Source: Flavobacterium gelatinilyticum
Lineage (GTDB): Bacteria; Bacteroidota; Bacteroidia; Flavobacteriales; Flavobacteriaceae
Length of the DNA: 64,000 nt
NCBI RefSeq assembly: GCF_027111295.1
Contig: NZ_CP114287.1
Span: 248,001 to 312,000 of the forward strand
Reading direction: 5' to 3'
Shown: positions 30,733 through 38,735 of the stretch, piece by piece
How positions within the stretch are numbered: the stretch's first letter is position 1
Layout: each line of letters begins with the position of its first letter
The notes under the pieces: model-generated
The model's database searches: none
Seen by the model: the letters and a program-made list of their open reading frames with translations, nothing else
What the model was told of the DNA's origin: nothing
Position numbers and translations under genes: made by a program

Positions 30733-32109
30733 ATGGGGATTAAAAATAGATTGATTTTAATGAGCTTTCTTCAATTTTTTGTTTGGGGAGCCTGGCTTAT
30801 AACAATAGGAAATTATTGGTTTGGCACAAAAAACTGGGAAGGAACTCAATTTGGTCTGGTTTTCGGAACCATGGGAATTGCTTCTCTTTTTATGCCCACT
30901 CTTACCGGTATTATTGCTGATAGATGGGTGAATGCCGAAAAACTATATGGAGTCCTTCATATTTTATATGCAGTAGTTTTATTTTCAATTGCGCATGTAA
31001 CTACACCTGATACTTTTATTATCGTAATGCTTTTGGCTATGTGTTGTTATATGCCTACAATTGCATTGAGTAATTCTATATCGTATACTTCTCTTAAGCT
31101 GAATAATAAAGATATTGTAAAAGATTTTCCGCCAATTCGCGTTTGGGGAACAATTGGATTTATTGTTGCTATGTGGATTACTAACTTGAGCGGAAGTAAA
31201 GCAACGGAATATCAGTTTTATATTGCTGGAATAGGTGCTTTAATACTTGGATTTTATGCTTTTACATTGCCAAAATGTAAACCACAGCGTTTAATTAAAG
31301 AAAATGCAACTTGGACTGAAACATTAGGCTTGGAATCCTTTAAATTATTTGGAAATTACAAAATGGCTTTGTTTTTTGTGTTTTCTATGTTTTTAGGAGG
31401 AGCACTTCAATTAACAAATGCTTACGGAGATGTGTTTTTGGATGAGTTTAAACATTTTCCAAAATATGCAGATTCATTTGTAATTCAGTATTCAACTATC
31501 ATTATGTCAATTTCTCAGGTTTCTGAGACACTGTTTATTTTAGCAATTCCATTTTTCTTGAGACGTTTCGGAATTAAACAAGTTATGCTGATAAGTATGC
31601 TGGCTTGGGTTTTACGTTTCGGATTATTTGCTTTTGGAGATCCTGTAAATGGTTTATGGATGATTATTTTATCTTGTATTGTTTACGGAATGGCATTTGA
31701 TTTCTTTAATATTTCAGGTTCTTTATTCGTAGAGAGCAATACAGATTCTAAAATTCGTTCGTCAGCGCAGGGATTATTTATGATGATGACAAATGGAGTA
31801 GGAGCGGTTTTAGGAAGTTTAACATCTGGCTGGGCGATTGATCGTTTTTTTACAAAATCATTCAATACAACTACTGAATTAGCTGGATTTTTGCAAACGG
31901 ATGCTTCTAATGAAAAAATGGCTGAATTTGTAAAAAGTCAAGGAAATTCAATTTCGACTGAAGGTGTTTTTACGAATCCAATACTAATGAAAGACTGGCA
32001 TACGATCTGGTTGTCGTTTGCTATTTATGCTTTGGTAATTGCAATTGCTTTTGCAGTATTGTTTAAGCATAAACATGATCCAAAAGAAATTGAGAATTTG
32101 AGTCATTAA
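30733..32109 (+). CDS. Nucleoside permease, NupG/XapB-type MFS
   Basis: A 458-residue transporter with about 12 membrane helices. The start LILMSFLQFFVWGAWLITIGNYWF and the DRWVNAEKLYG and IRVWGTIGFIVAMW segments match the nucleoside:proton symporter (NHS) branch of the MFS. It would import nucleosides across the inner membrane, sensible next to a pyrimidine kinase gene. A long perfect terminator follows. Confidence 0.85.
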   Translation: MGIKNRLILMSFLQFFVWGAWLITIGNYWFGTKNWEGTQFGLVFGTMGIASLFMPTLTGIIADRWVNAEKLYGVLHILYAVVLFSIAHVTTPDTFIIVMLLAMCCYMPTIALSNSISYTSLKLNNKDIVKDFPPIRVWGTIGFIVAMWITNLSGSKATEYQFYIAGIGALILGFYAFTLPKCKPQRLIKENATWTETLGLESFKLFGNYKMALFFVFSMFLGGALQLTNAYGDVFLDEFKHFPKYADSFVIQYSTIIMSISQVSETLFILAIPFFLRRFGIKQVMLISMLAWVLRFGLFAFGDPVNGLWMIILSCIVYGMAFDFFNISGSLFVESNTDSKIRSSAQGLFMMMTNGVGAVLGSLTSGWAIDRFFTKSFNTTTELAGFLQTDASNEKMAEFVKSQGNSISTEGVFTNPILMKDWHTIWLSFAIYALVIAIAFAVLFKHKHDPKEIENLSH

Positions 32110-32170
32110 AATAAGATTTAATCTTTTTTGACGTTATTAAGTTGAAGAAGTAAAATAATAATAAAATATA

Positions 32171-32214
32171 AAATACCACAAAAGTTTCTAAGTTTAGAAA
32201 CTTTTGTGGTATTT
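32171..32214. terminator. 20-bp perfect hairpin terminator
   Basis: AAATACCACAAAAGTTTCTA and its exact reverse complement enclose an AGTT loop. TTTTTG continues downstream. The right arm also supplies TATTTTTG (32210-32217), a -7 match for the toxin gene that begins at 32233. Confidence 0.85.
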
Positions 32215-32217
32215 TTG
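32210..32217 (+). promoter_or_regulatory. -7 element TATTTTTG of the toxin-antitoxin pair
   Basis: An exact TAnnTTTG match that overlaps the end of the terminator stem, 15 bp before the toxin ATG. No -33 TTG is seen at the proper distance. Confidence 0.45.
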
Positions 32218-32232
32218 TTATATCTAAATTGA

Positions 32233-32565
32233 ATGAAATATTTTGAAACTAGATTTTTAGAAGAAGCTGATAAATTTATTTCCACATTAGATCGAAAAGC
32301 TATTGTTAAAATACTGTATAATATAGATTTAGCTGAAAAGAATAACGATCCAAAACTATTTAAAAAGTTGGATAATTATATATGGGAGTTTAGGATTAGA
32401 TTTAATGGTTTGCAAATTAGGTTTTTAGCATTTTGGGATTAAACCAACAATCAAGAAACTTTAGTTTTTGCAACTCACGGCTTTATTAAAAAAGCAGATA
32501 AAATTCCATCAAAAGAAATTGAAAAAGCAAACAAAATAAGATTGAATTATTTCGAAAATAAGTAA
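32233..32565 (+). pseudogene. HigB/RelE-type toxin gene with internal stop codon
   Basis: A 110-codon toxin gene of the phage Gp49/HigB-like family (mRNA interferase). It is broken by TAA at 32440-32442 (codon 70). Before the stop it reads MKYFETRFLEEADKF...ELYNID...WEFRIRF...RFLAFWD-like motifs; after it, in the same frame, TNNQETLVFATHGFIKK and KIPSKEIEKANKIRLNYF, which complete the family. Relatives usually have Lys right after AFWD, so a single AAA-to-TAA change explains it. The truncated 69-residue product lacks the C-terminal strand and THG motif and is probably inactive. The antitoxin gene follows 11 bp later. Confidence 0.85.
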
Positions 32566-32576
32566 AATTCATAAAG

Positions 32577-32903
32577 ATGACAAAAGAAAGAATAAAGTCC
32601 TATTCTCTTTCTGAGATGAAAGATAAGTATATTGGTGAGATTGGAACTCCTGAAAGAGACCAATATGAATATGAACTTAGCATGGAAATTCTCGGCAGAA
32701 TGATAAAAACTGCAAGAAAAGAAAGAAATCTAACTCAAAATCAGTTAGGCGAATTGATTGGAGTGAAAAAAGCTCAAATTTCAAAATTAGAAAGTAGTGC
32801 TAATAGTGCAACAATAGATACAGTTATAAAAGTTTTTAAAGCATTGAAGGCGGAAATCAGTTTTAACGTGAAAATTGAAAATCAGAGTTTGCAGGTTTCG
32901 TAG
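32577..32903 (+). CDS. HigA-type antitoxin, XRE helix-turn-helix
   Basis: A 108-residue DNA-binding antitoxin. The N-terminal part (KERIKSYSLSEMKDKYIG) is the toxin-contacting region of this family. An XRE helix-turn-helix follows (LTQNQLGELIGVKKAQISKLES, about residues 53-74). The C-terminus ISFNVKIENQ is a short strand. The frame is intact although the toxin has a stop codon. It may thus persist as a decoy antitoxin or autorepressor of its own promoter. Confidence 0.88.
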   Translation: MTKERIKSYSLSEMKDKYIGEIGTPERDQYEYELSMEILGRMIKTARKERNLTQNQLGELIGVKKAQISKLESSANSATIDTVIKVFKALKAEISFNVKIENQSLQVS

Positions 32904-32942
32904 CAATCTTTCTCAAAGTTTTGAAAATAAAATAACATATAG

Positions 32943-32973
32943 ACCCGACGGATTTTTATAACCTGTCGGGTTT
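32943..32973 (+). terminator. Terminator of the toxin-antitoxin pair
   Basis: ACCCGAC/GTCGGGT arms, with GG/CC further inside, and a short T-run. The stem is GC-rich but the U-tract is weak. Confidence 0.6.
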
Positions 32974-33017
32974 GGTGTATTTTTCGTTTTAATCTTATGA
33001 AATCAAAACTTCTTATC

Positions 33018-33096
33018 TAGCCCCGATAGTAGTGGAAATACTTTTGTGATCTCGTTTCTTTAACGAGAGCACAAAAGATTGTAACGAATAGCGGGA
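33018..33096 (+). repeat. REP-like interspersed repeat, copy 2
   Basis: It begins TAGCCCCGATAG, contains a long hairpin (CTTTTGTG...TCTCGTT / AACGAGA...CACAAAAG, one A-G mismatch) and ends GATTGTAACGAATAGCGGGA. The flanks match copy 1 at 2601-2678 (opposite strand) while the hairpin core differs. It lies between the toxin-antitoxin pair and rpsA; the rest of that 410-bp gap holds the terminator and the rpsA promoter and leader. Confidence 0.65.
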
Positions 33097-33165
33097 CAAA
33101 ACGTCTTTAAAAGCCTTAAATCGTCTGCTTCTTATTAATATACTGATAATCATATCGGTTTTGTT

Positions 33166-33195
33166 TTGTTAATTCAGAAAATTGTATTAATTTTG
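33166..33195 (+). promoter_or_regulatory. rpsA promoter
   Basis: TTG at 33166-33168, a 19-bp spacer, TAATTTTG at 33188-33195, followed by CAG. It matches the Bacteroidota consensus in both elements and gives a leader of about 115 nt. Confidence 0.75.
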
Positions 33196-33252
33196 CAGTC
33201 CTTTTGGCAGAGAAGAGTTTCCATTAGGAATCAACCATTTATGTAAAACAAC

Positions 33253-33295
33253 TTCTGTATTTTCTATCGCATAGAGAAACTCGAGAAAAACAGAA
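33253..33295 (+). promoter_or_regulatory. Structured rpsA leader
   Basis: Two nested stems lie in the 5' UTR: TTCTGT/ACAGAA outside and TTTCTAT/ATAG-AGAAA inside with a CGC loop. They end 19 nt before the ATG. It may be a site for S1 autoregulation, which is known in enterobacteria; here that is inference. Confidence 0.45.
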
Positions 33296-33314
33296 TACAA
33301 ATTTTTTTATCAGC

Positions 33315-35090
33315 ATGTCTGAACAAACAAAATCACAAGAAGAGTTTTTAGCAAATTTTAACTGGCACAACTTCCAAGAAGGAATCGATGCAGTAGATGA
33401 GAAAAACTTGCAAGAGTTTGAAGAACTAGTATCAAAAACTTTCATCGCTACAGATCAAGAAGAAGTAGTTGAAGGAGTTGTTGTTAGAATTACAGATAGA
33501 GACGTTATCGTTGATATCAATGCTAAATCTGAAGGTGTTATTTCTTTAAACGAATTTCGTTACAACCCAAATTTAAAAGTAGGTGACAAAGTAGAAGTAT
33601 TAATCGACATCCGTGAGGATAAAACTGGTCAATTAGTATTATCTCACAGAAAAGCACGTACTATCAAATCTTGGGATAGAGTTATTGCAGCAAATGAAAC
33701 TGGAGAAATCGTTAACGGTTTTGTTAAATGCAGAACTAAAGGAGGTATGATTGTTGACGTATTCGGAATCGAAGCGTTCTTACCTGGATCTCAAATTGAC
33801 GTTAAGCCAATTAGAGACTACGATGTATATGTAAACAAAATGATGGAATTCAAAGTGGTAAAAATCAACCACGAATTCAAAAACGTTGTTGTATCTCATA
33901 AAGCTCTTATCGAGGCTGATATTGAAGTACAGAAAAAAGAAATCATCGGTCAATTACAAAAAGGACAAGTATTAGAAGGTGTTGTTAAAAACATTACTTC
34001 TTATGGTGTGTTCATTGACTTAGGTGGTGTTGACGGATTAATTCACATTACTGACCTTTCTTGGAGCAGAATCAATCACCCAAGTGAAGTTCTTGAATTA
34101 GACCAAAAATTAAACGTTGTAATCCTTGATTTCGATGATGAGAAAACAAGAATTCAATTAGGATTGAAACAATTAAACGCTCACCCATGGGATGCTTTAG
34201 ATGCTAACTTAACTGTTGGTGATAAAGTTAAAGGTAAAGTAGTTGTAATCGCTGATTACGGTGCATTTATCGAAGTTGCTGAAGGTGTTGAAGGTTTAAT
34301 CCACGTTTCTGAAATGTCATGGTCAACTCACTTACGTTCTGCTCAGGACTTCGTGAAAGTTGGAGATGTTGTTGAAGCAGTTATCTTAACTCTTGACAGA
34401 GAAGATCGTAAGATGTCATTAGGTATCAAACAATTGACTCAAGATCCATGGACTGACATTACTTCTAAATACCCAGTAGGTTCTAAACACACAGGTATCG
34501 TTAGAAACTTTACAAACTTTGGTATTTTCGTAGAATTAGAAGAAGGAATTGATGGATTAATCTACATCTCTGACTTATCTTGGACTAAGAAAATTAAACA
34601 CCCATCTGAGTTTGTAAACGTTGGTGAAAAACTTGATGTTGTTGTATTAGAATTAGATGTTGAAGGACGTAAATTATCTTTAGGTCACAAACAAACTACT
34701 GCTAATCCTTGGGATCAATACGAAGATTCTTTCGCTGTAGGAACTATCCACAATGGTGAGATTTCTGAAATCGTTGACAAAGGAGCTACTGTAGAATTCG
34801 GAGATGATATCGTTGCTTTCATTCCTACTCGTCACCTTGAAAAAGAAGACGGAAAGAAATTGAAAAAAGGTGATACAGCTGATTTCAAAGTAATCGAATT
34901 CAACAAAGAATTCAAAAGAGTTGTTGCTTCTCACACTGCTATCTTCAGAGAAGAAGAAGAGAAAAACGTGAAAGCTGCTGCTGAAACTACTGCATCTGCA
35001 TCTACAAACGCACCAGCTGCGACTTTAGGTGACAACAATGATGTATTAGCTGCTTTAAAAGCTAAAATGGAAAAAACTGAGAAAAAATAA
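33315..35090 (+). CDS. rpsA: 30S ribosomal protein S1
   Basis: A 591-residue RNA-binding protein needed for translation initiation. Six S1 (OB-fold) repeats lie at about 48-113, 130-196, 216-286, 301-372, 387-459 and 473-543. Each shows the G-x-V-x-x-I/V...G-x-F-I/V-x-L/V...G-L-I-H/Y pattern. An Ala/Thr-rich tail ends in KMEKTEKK. Codon choice is unlike its neighbours: many C-ending codons (AAC, TTC, CAC, ATC), as expected for very high expression. In a lineage that rarely uses Shine-Dalgarno pairing, S1 may have extra weight in mRNA binding. Confidence 0.96.
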   Translation: MSEQTKSQEEFLANFNWHNFQEGIDAVDEKNLQEFEELVSKTFIATDQEEVVEGVVVRITDRDVIVDINAKSEGVISLNEFRYNPNLKVGDKVEVLIDIREDKTGQLVLSHRKARTIKSWDRVIAANETGEIVNGFVKCRTKGGMIVDVFGIEAFLPGSQIDVKPIRDYDVYVNKMMEFKVVKINHEFKNVVVSHKALIEADIEVQKKEIIGQLQKGQVLEGVVKNITSYGVFIDLGGVDGLIHITDLSWSRINHPSEVLELDQKLNVVILDFDDEKTRIQLGLKQLNAHPWDALDANLTVGDKVKGKVVVIADYGAFIEVAEGVEGLIHVSEMSWSTHLRSAQDFVKVGDVVEAVILTLDREDRKMSLGIKQLTQDPWTDITSKYPVGSKHTGIVRNFTNFGIFVELEEGIDGLIYISDLSWTKKIKHPSEFVNVGEKLDVVVLELDVEGRKLSLGHKQTTANPWDQYEDSFAVGTIHNGEISEIVDKGATVEFGDDIVAFIPTRHLEKEDGKKLKKGDTADFKVIEFNKEFKRVVASHTAIFREEEEKNVKAAAETTASASTNAPAATLGDNNDVLAALKAKMEKTEKK

Positions 35091-35112
35091 TTCTTGGCTT
35101 TTTTATAAATAG

Positions 35113-35143
35113 AAAGTCCCACAGCAATGTGGGACTTTTTTTT
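35113..35143 (+). terminator. rpsA terminator
   Basis: AAAGTCCCACA/TGTGGGACTTT, an 11-bp perfect stem with a GCAA tetraloop and eight T. Confidence 0.9.
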
Positions 35144-35203
35144 ATGTTTAAAGTTGTCTTTTGAGCGGAGTCGAGAAACTTTTTGAAAATGAAATAGTTT
35201 TAA

Positions 35204-35737
35204 TTAGTTTAAAGCTATTAATTTTGATTCTTCTGGAGTAAAATCATTAACAATAACATAAGTATCGATTCCTGTAATAGCAATTTCATCTAAGATATCA
35301 ACCAAGTTTTTAAAACTACATTTTTTACTAGGTTTGATAATTACGGCAATCCCTCTTCCCGGTTTTCCTAATTGAGCGGAATAATTGAGTGTGTTTTTAT
35401 TTTCTTTGAAGAGCTCTTTCCTAATTCCGTCCTTTCCATATGCTATATGTTTTGGTGAAACTATTGGAGTACTTAGTAATCCTTTGTAACAAACTAATCT
35501 ATTATCCTCTCCAAGTAAAATGGTATAAGAACGATCTTCACCATCGCAACTGATAACTCTTTCTCCGCATGTGTAGCTATCATAATCGGGCAAACCCAAA
35601 TTCATCACTTTTTTCTTAGATAATTCACCTACAACCATAAAAAATATAATCAGCAAAAAAGAAACGCTGACCATTGCGGTTAAATCGACTTTTGATACAA
35701 GTTTTTTACTTCTTACTTTTTGGGGAAGATTTTTCAT
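35204..35737 (-). CDS. ExbD-like protein lacking the channel Asp (copy 1)
   Basis: A 177-residue ExbD/TolR-family protein. It has a short basic N-terminus, one membrane helix (about 18-37) and a periplasmic domain ending VIIKPSKKCSFKNLVDILDE and DFTPEESKL. ExbD normally has an Asp in the helix (D25 in E. coli, in VTPFIDV) that carries protons with ExbB. Here the aligned stretch is LTAMVSV, so Ser24 replaces it and the Pro is Ala. A Cys pair (TCGERVISC) follows the helix. It is last of three tandem paralogues on this strand; no ExbB or TonB lies near. It may be a structural, non-conducting relative. Confidence 0.8.
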   Translation of the reverse strand: MKNLPQKVRSKKLVSKVDLTAMVSVSFLLIIFFMVVGELSKKKVMNLGLPDYDSYTCGERVISCDGEDRSYTILLGEDNRLVCYKGLLSTPIVSPKHIAYGKDGIRKELFKENKNTLNYSAQLGKPGRGIAVIIKPSKKCSFKNLVDILDEIAITGIDTYVIVNDFTPEESKLIALN

Positions 35738-35768
35738 ATCGATAAGGTTAGATTAATTAATTGAGTTT

Positions 35769-36295
35769 TTAATTTGAAGCCAATAATTTAGATTCCTCTG
35801 GAGTATAATAATCCACAACAGAATAAGAGTTGATATTACATATTTTAATTTCATCAAGTATATCAACTAGATTTCCATAGTTTGAGTTTTTGCTTGGTTT
35901 GATAATTACAGTTACTCCTCTTCCAGGTTTGCCAAGTTGTGCAGAATATTCTAAGACCTTTTTGTTTCGCTCAATTATTTCTTTTCTAATTCCGTTTTTT
36001 CCATACTGAACTTCTTTAGGTTCTTCAATAGGAAAATTAACTAATCCTATATACGTAACTATTCTGTTATTCTGATCTAGGAGTATGGTCATTGTTCGGT
36101 TTTCATCAGGATTAAAGCAACCTAATTCTGGTCCACAACCTCCACCTGAAAAGTCTTGATTCATCATTTTAGGTTTTGATAATCACCTACAACCATAAAA
36201 AATATAATCAGCAAAAAAGATACGCTGACCATTGCGGTTAAATCGACTCTTGAATTTAGTTTTTTACTTCTGACTTTTTGAGGTAGATTTTGCAT
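35769..36295 (-). pseudogene. ExbD-like copy 2, single-base frameshift
   Basis: The middle paralogue. The N-terminal part from ATG 36295 reads MQNLPQKVRSKKL...LTAMVSVSFLLIIFFMVVG and then leaves frame. The rest, from about 36180 to 35769, carries CGPELGC, ILLDQNNRIVTYIG, VIIKPSKNSNYGNLVDILDE and YYTPEESKLLASN in another frame. Compared with its sisters, GATTATC stands where GAATTATC is expected, so one A (a T on the plus strand, near 36183) was lost. Restoring it yields a complete protein of about 175 residues. Either it is a recent pseudogene, a sequencing error, or a programmed shift. Confidence 0.8.
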
Positions 36296-36311
36296 GTCTT
36301 TAAAGTTTAAG

Positions 36312-36839
36312 TTAATTTGAAGCGAGTAATTTAGATTCCTCAGGTGTAAATTCATCAACAATAGCATAAGTATCTATGTTGTTGATTTTCATTTCATCTA
36401 ATATGTCAATTAGGTTTTTAAAACTACTGTTTTTACTGGGTTTTATGATTACAATTACACTGCTCTTAGGCTTTCCTACAGAAATCATTCTCTCATCTAC
36501 GGATTTTTTATGTACAAATATTTCTTTTCTAATTCCGTTTTTGCCGTATTCAGATTTTTTTGGAGCTTCATAAGGATCAGACAGAGTTCCAGAGTAAGTA
36601 ACAATTTTATCATTTTTATCTAATAGAATGGTATACAATCTACTACCATCTATACATCCTCTTGATCCACCACAACCTGGGTATTTATCTGGTAAACTCA
36701 AGTCCATACCATTAGGCTTAGACAATTCGCCAACCACCATAAAAAATATAATCAGCAAAAAAGAAACGCTGACCATAGCGGTTAAATCAACTCTTGAACT
36801 CAGTTTTTTACTTCTTATTTTTTTAGGTAGATTATTCAT
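36312..36839 (-). CDS. ExbD-like protein lacking the channel Asp (copy 3)
   Basis: A 175-residue ExbD-family protein and first gene of the triplet operon. It has the same membrane helix as copy 1 (LTAMVSVSFLLIIFFMVVG, with Ser24 at the channel Asp position), a Cys pair CGGSRGC after the helix, then YTILLDKNDKIVTYSG, EYGKNGIRKEIF and VIIKPSKNSSFKNLIDILDE. The helix is almost identical to its sisters, while the loop between helix and domain varies. It lies 16 bp before copy 2. No exact promoter was found in the 190-bp AT-rich gap upstream. Confidence 0.8.
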   Translation of the reverse strand: MNNLPKKIRSKKLSSRVDLTAMVSVSFLLIIFFMVVGELSKPNGMDLSLPDKYPGCGGSRGCIDGSRLYTILLDKNDKIVTYSGTLSDPYEAPKKSEYGKNGIRKEIFVHKKSVDERMISVGKPKSSVIVIIKPSKNSSFKNLIDILDEMKINNIDTYAIVDEFTPEESKLLASN

Positions 36840-37039
36840 AATAAAATATTTTATTTCTAAAAATAATAATAAAAAGAAAACAAAATCAATTTATTTAAAA
36901 ATATTTTTAGAACAGTAAAACCTTATGAAATCACGATTTAAAACAGAAATCTCTACTTATTTTAAACAGTTAAAAAAAATATTTAAAACCAAAACTACTT
37001 TATCACCGTAAATGAGCTTATAACTTAAAAACATTGATT

Positions 37040-37594
37040 ATGAAAACTAGAAAATTTTTAGCAGCAGCAGTTTTAGCTTTAGGATTTGCATTTGCATCAA
37101 ATGCTCAAAAATCAGTTATGGTTGGGGGAGCAGCAATGTATCCAAATAAAAACATTATTGAGAATGCCGTAAATTCAAAAGATCATACAACTTTGGTTGC
37201 AGCAGTAAAAGCAGCAGATTTAGTAGAAACTTTAAAAGGTAAAGGTCCATTTACTGTTTTTGCTCCAACAAATGCAGCGTTTGACAAATTACCCAAAGGA
37301 ACTGTTGAGTCATTATTAAAACCTGAAAATAAAAAGAAACTGCAAACGATCCTGACCTATCATGTTGCTGCCGGAAAATGGAGTTCTGCAGATATTGCCA
37401 AAGCAATTAAAGATGGAAAAGGAAAAGCAAGTATTAAAACAGTTGAAGGAGGAACTTTAACAGCATGGATGAAAGGAAAAGATTTATATATAAGCGATGA
37501 GAACGGAAACAAAGCTAAAGTGACAATTGCCGATGTGAATCAGTCAAATGGTGTAATTCACGTTATTGATGCTGTTTTGATGCCAAAAAAATAA
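37040..37594 (+). CDS. Secreted fasciclin-domain protein
   Basis: About 184 residues from ATG 37040 (an upstream TTG at 37034 is less likely). A signal peptide ending FAFASNAQ is followed by one FAS1 domain. The landmarks are VAAVKAADLVETLKGKGPFTVFAPTNAAFDKLP (H1 region), LTYHVAAGKW and a final NGVIHVIDAVLMP (H2 region). FAS1 domains mediate adhesion or matrix binding. It is exported to the periplasm or outside, is a single gene and ends in a good terminator. Confidence 0.92.
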   Translation: MKTRKFLAAAVLALGFAFASNAQKSVMVGGAAMYPNKNIIENAVNSKDHTTLVAAVKAADLVETLKGKGPFTVFAPTNAAFDKLPKGTVESLLKPENKKKLQTILTYHVAAGKWSSADIAKAIKDGKGKASIKTVEGGTLTAWMKGKDLYISDENGNKAKVTIADVNQSNGVIHVIDAVLMPKK

Positions 37595-37620
37595 TTGAAA
37601 ACAATCCTGTAATATCCAAA

Positions 37621-37652
37621 AAAAGCTCTGTAGTTTATCTGCAGAGCTTTTT
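37621..37652. terminator. Terminator after the fasciclin gene
   Basis: AAAAGCTCTG/CAGAGCTTTT with an 11-nt loop and flanking A and T runs, so it can serve both convergent genes. Confidence 0.8.
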
Positions 37653-37666
37653 CTAGTTTTGAGCTT

Positions 37667-38512
37667 TTATCTTTTACTGGTCAGTGTACTTCCGGCAGAT
37701 GCGATTACGACACAAACAACAGCCAAAATTTCGTAGAAACTTAAATTTTCGTGCAAAAATATAAAAGCACAAATCGATGCAGCCGCAGGCTCCAGACTCA
37801 TTAAAATACTAAAAGTACGCGGTGGCAGTTTTCCTAAAGCTTTCATTTCTAAAGTAAACGGAATGGCACTGGATAAAAGCGCAAGGGCAATTCCCATTCC
37901 AAAAAACGTTGGAGTAAGATTCGTAAGTCCGTTTTCGAATAACCCAACAGGTAAAACTAAAATCGCAGCAAACAGCATTCCGACAGAAACAGCGCTTCCA
38001 TCATTCATAATTCGGGAAATTTTGCCGCCCAAAACAATATATGCCGCCCAAAAAGCACCAGCCAAAAGAGCAAAAAACATACCCATTGAATCTAAGCGGG
38101 TATTATTCCACGGAGCCATTAATGAAATTCCAATTGCCGCCAATAAAACCCAGAAGTAATCTATTAAACGTTTTGAACCTATAATAGCCAGTAATAACGG
38201 ACCAACAAATTCTAATGTCACGGCTAAACCAACCGGAATTCTCGCAATAGCCAGATAAAAAATTAAATTCATGGCGCCTAAACATAAGCCGTACGGAATA
38301 ACAATTTTCCATTGCTCTCGTGATATTTCTCTTAAGTTTGGTCTGTAAGCCAGTAATAAAATTATAGCAGAAATTCCAATTCGGATTGAAGCGGTTCCTG
38401 CTGCTCCTATGGCAGGAAATAATGTTTTTGCAATTGCAGCGCCGCATTGTACACTTATAATTGCCAGTAATACTGCAGGAACGGGAGGGAGGTTTAATTC
38501 TCGGTTTTTCAT
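37667..38512 (-). CDS. EamA-family (DMT) transporter
   Basis: An inner-membrane permease with ten predicted helices in two EamA halves, about 281 residues from ATG 38512 (MKNRELNLPPVPAVLL). Starting at 38563 would add a non-conserved head. PYGLCLGAMNLIFYLAIARIPVGLAVTLEFVGPLLLA and the RTFSILMSLEPAAASICAFIFLHE motif resemble RhtA-type exporters of threonine/homoserine. The substrate is not certain. A small conserved gene lies 64 bp upstream. Confidence 0.85.
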   Translation of the reverse strand: MKNRELNLPPVPAVLLAIISVQCGAAIAKTLFPAIGAAGTASIRIGISAIILLLAYRPNLREISREQWKIVIPYGLCLGAMNLIFYLAIARIPVGLAVTLEFVGPLLLAIIGSKRLIDYFWVLLAAIGISLMAPWNNTRLDSMGMFFALLAGAFWAAYIVLGGKISRIMNDGSAVSVGMLFAAILVLPVGLFENGLTNLTPTFFGMGIALALLSSAIPFTLEMKALGKLPPRTFSILMSLEPAAASICAFIFLHENLSFYEILAVVCVVIASAGSTLTSKR

Positions 38513-38576
38513 AAAAATAATAACGCAGAAAACGATTGGCATCTTTTTCTGCTGAATAAGCAAAAGGTAATCTGAT

Positions 38577-38720
38577 TTAGCTGTCTAACGCACGTTTTGT
38601 AACATAGGCACGATATCCAATTATAGCCATCTGCCACTTTTTTGCTTTCGTGATATCCAATCCTTGTTTGGTAAAACTAGGAAGCAGCATTTTATTTAGT
38701 TTGGCTAAAATTTTATACAT
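38577..38720 (-). CDS. Conserved 47-residue protein
   Basis: A short open frame starting ATG 38720 (MYKILAKLNKMLLPSF) through LDITKAKKWQMAIIGYRAYV and ending KRALDS. It is basic and mostly helical with no signal peptide. A -33/-7 promoter pair lies directly upstream with a very short leader, supporting a real gene. I recall similar small Flavobacteria proteins with this KWQMAIIGYRxYVT-type end, sometimes mislabelled SsrA-binding protein, but true SmpB is about 150 residues. Its function is unknown. Confidence 0.75.
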   Translation of the reverse strand: MYKILAKLNKMLLPSFTKQGLDITKAKKWQMAIIGYRAYVTKRALDS

Positions 38721-38735
38721 AGCAGATTTTTTTCG

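Noticed and set aside
36164..36367. A separate 67-residue protein upstream in the ExbD copy 2 region.
   Set aside because: Its first 24 residues run back over the end of copy 3; the real start is ATG 36295 and it is only the front half of the frameshifted gene.
36925..37011. A 28-codon ORF (MKSRFKTEIS...) just before the fasciclin gene.
   Set aside because: No promoter, no conserved pattern and strongly biased AT composition; could be chance.
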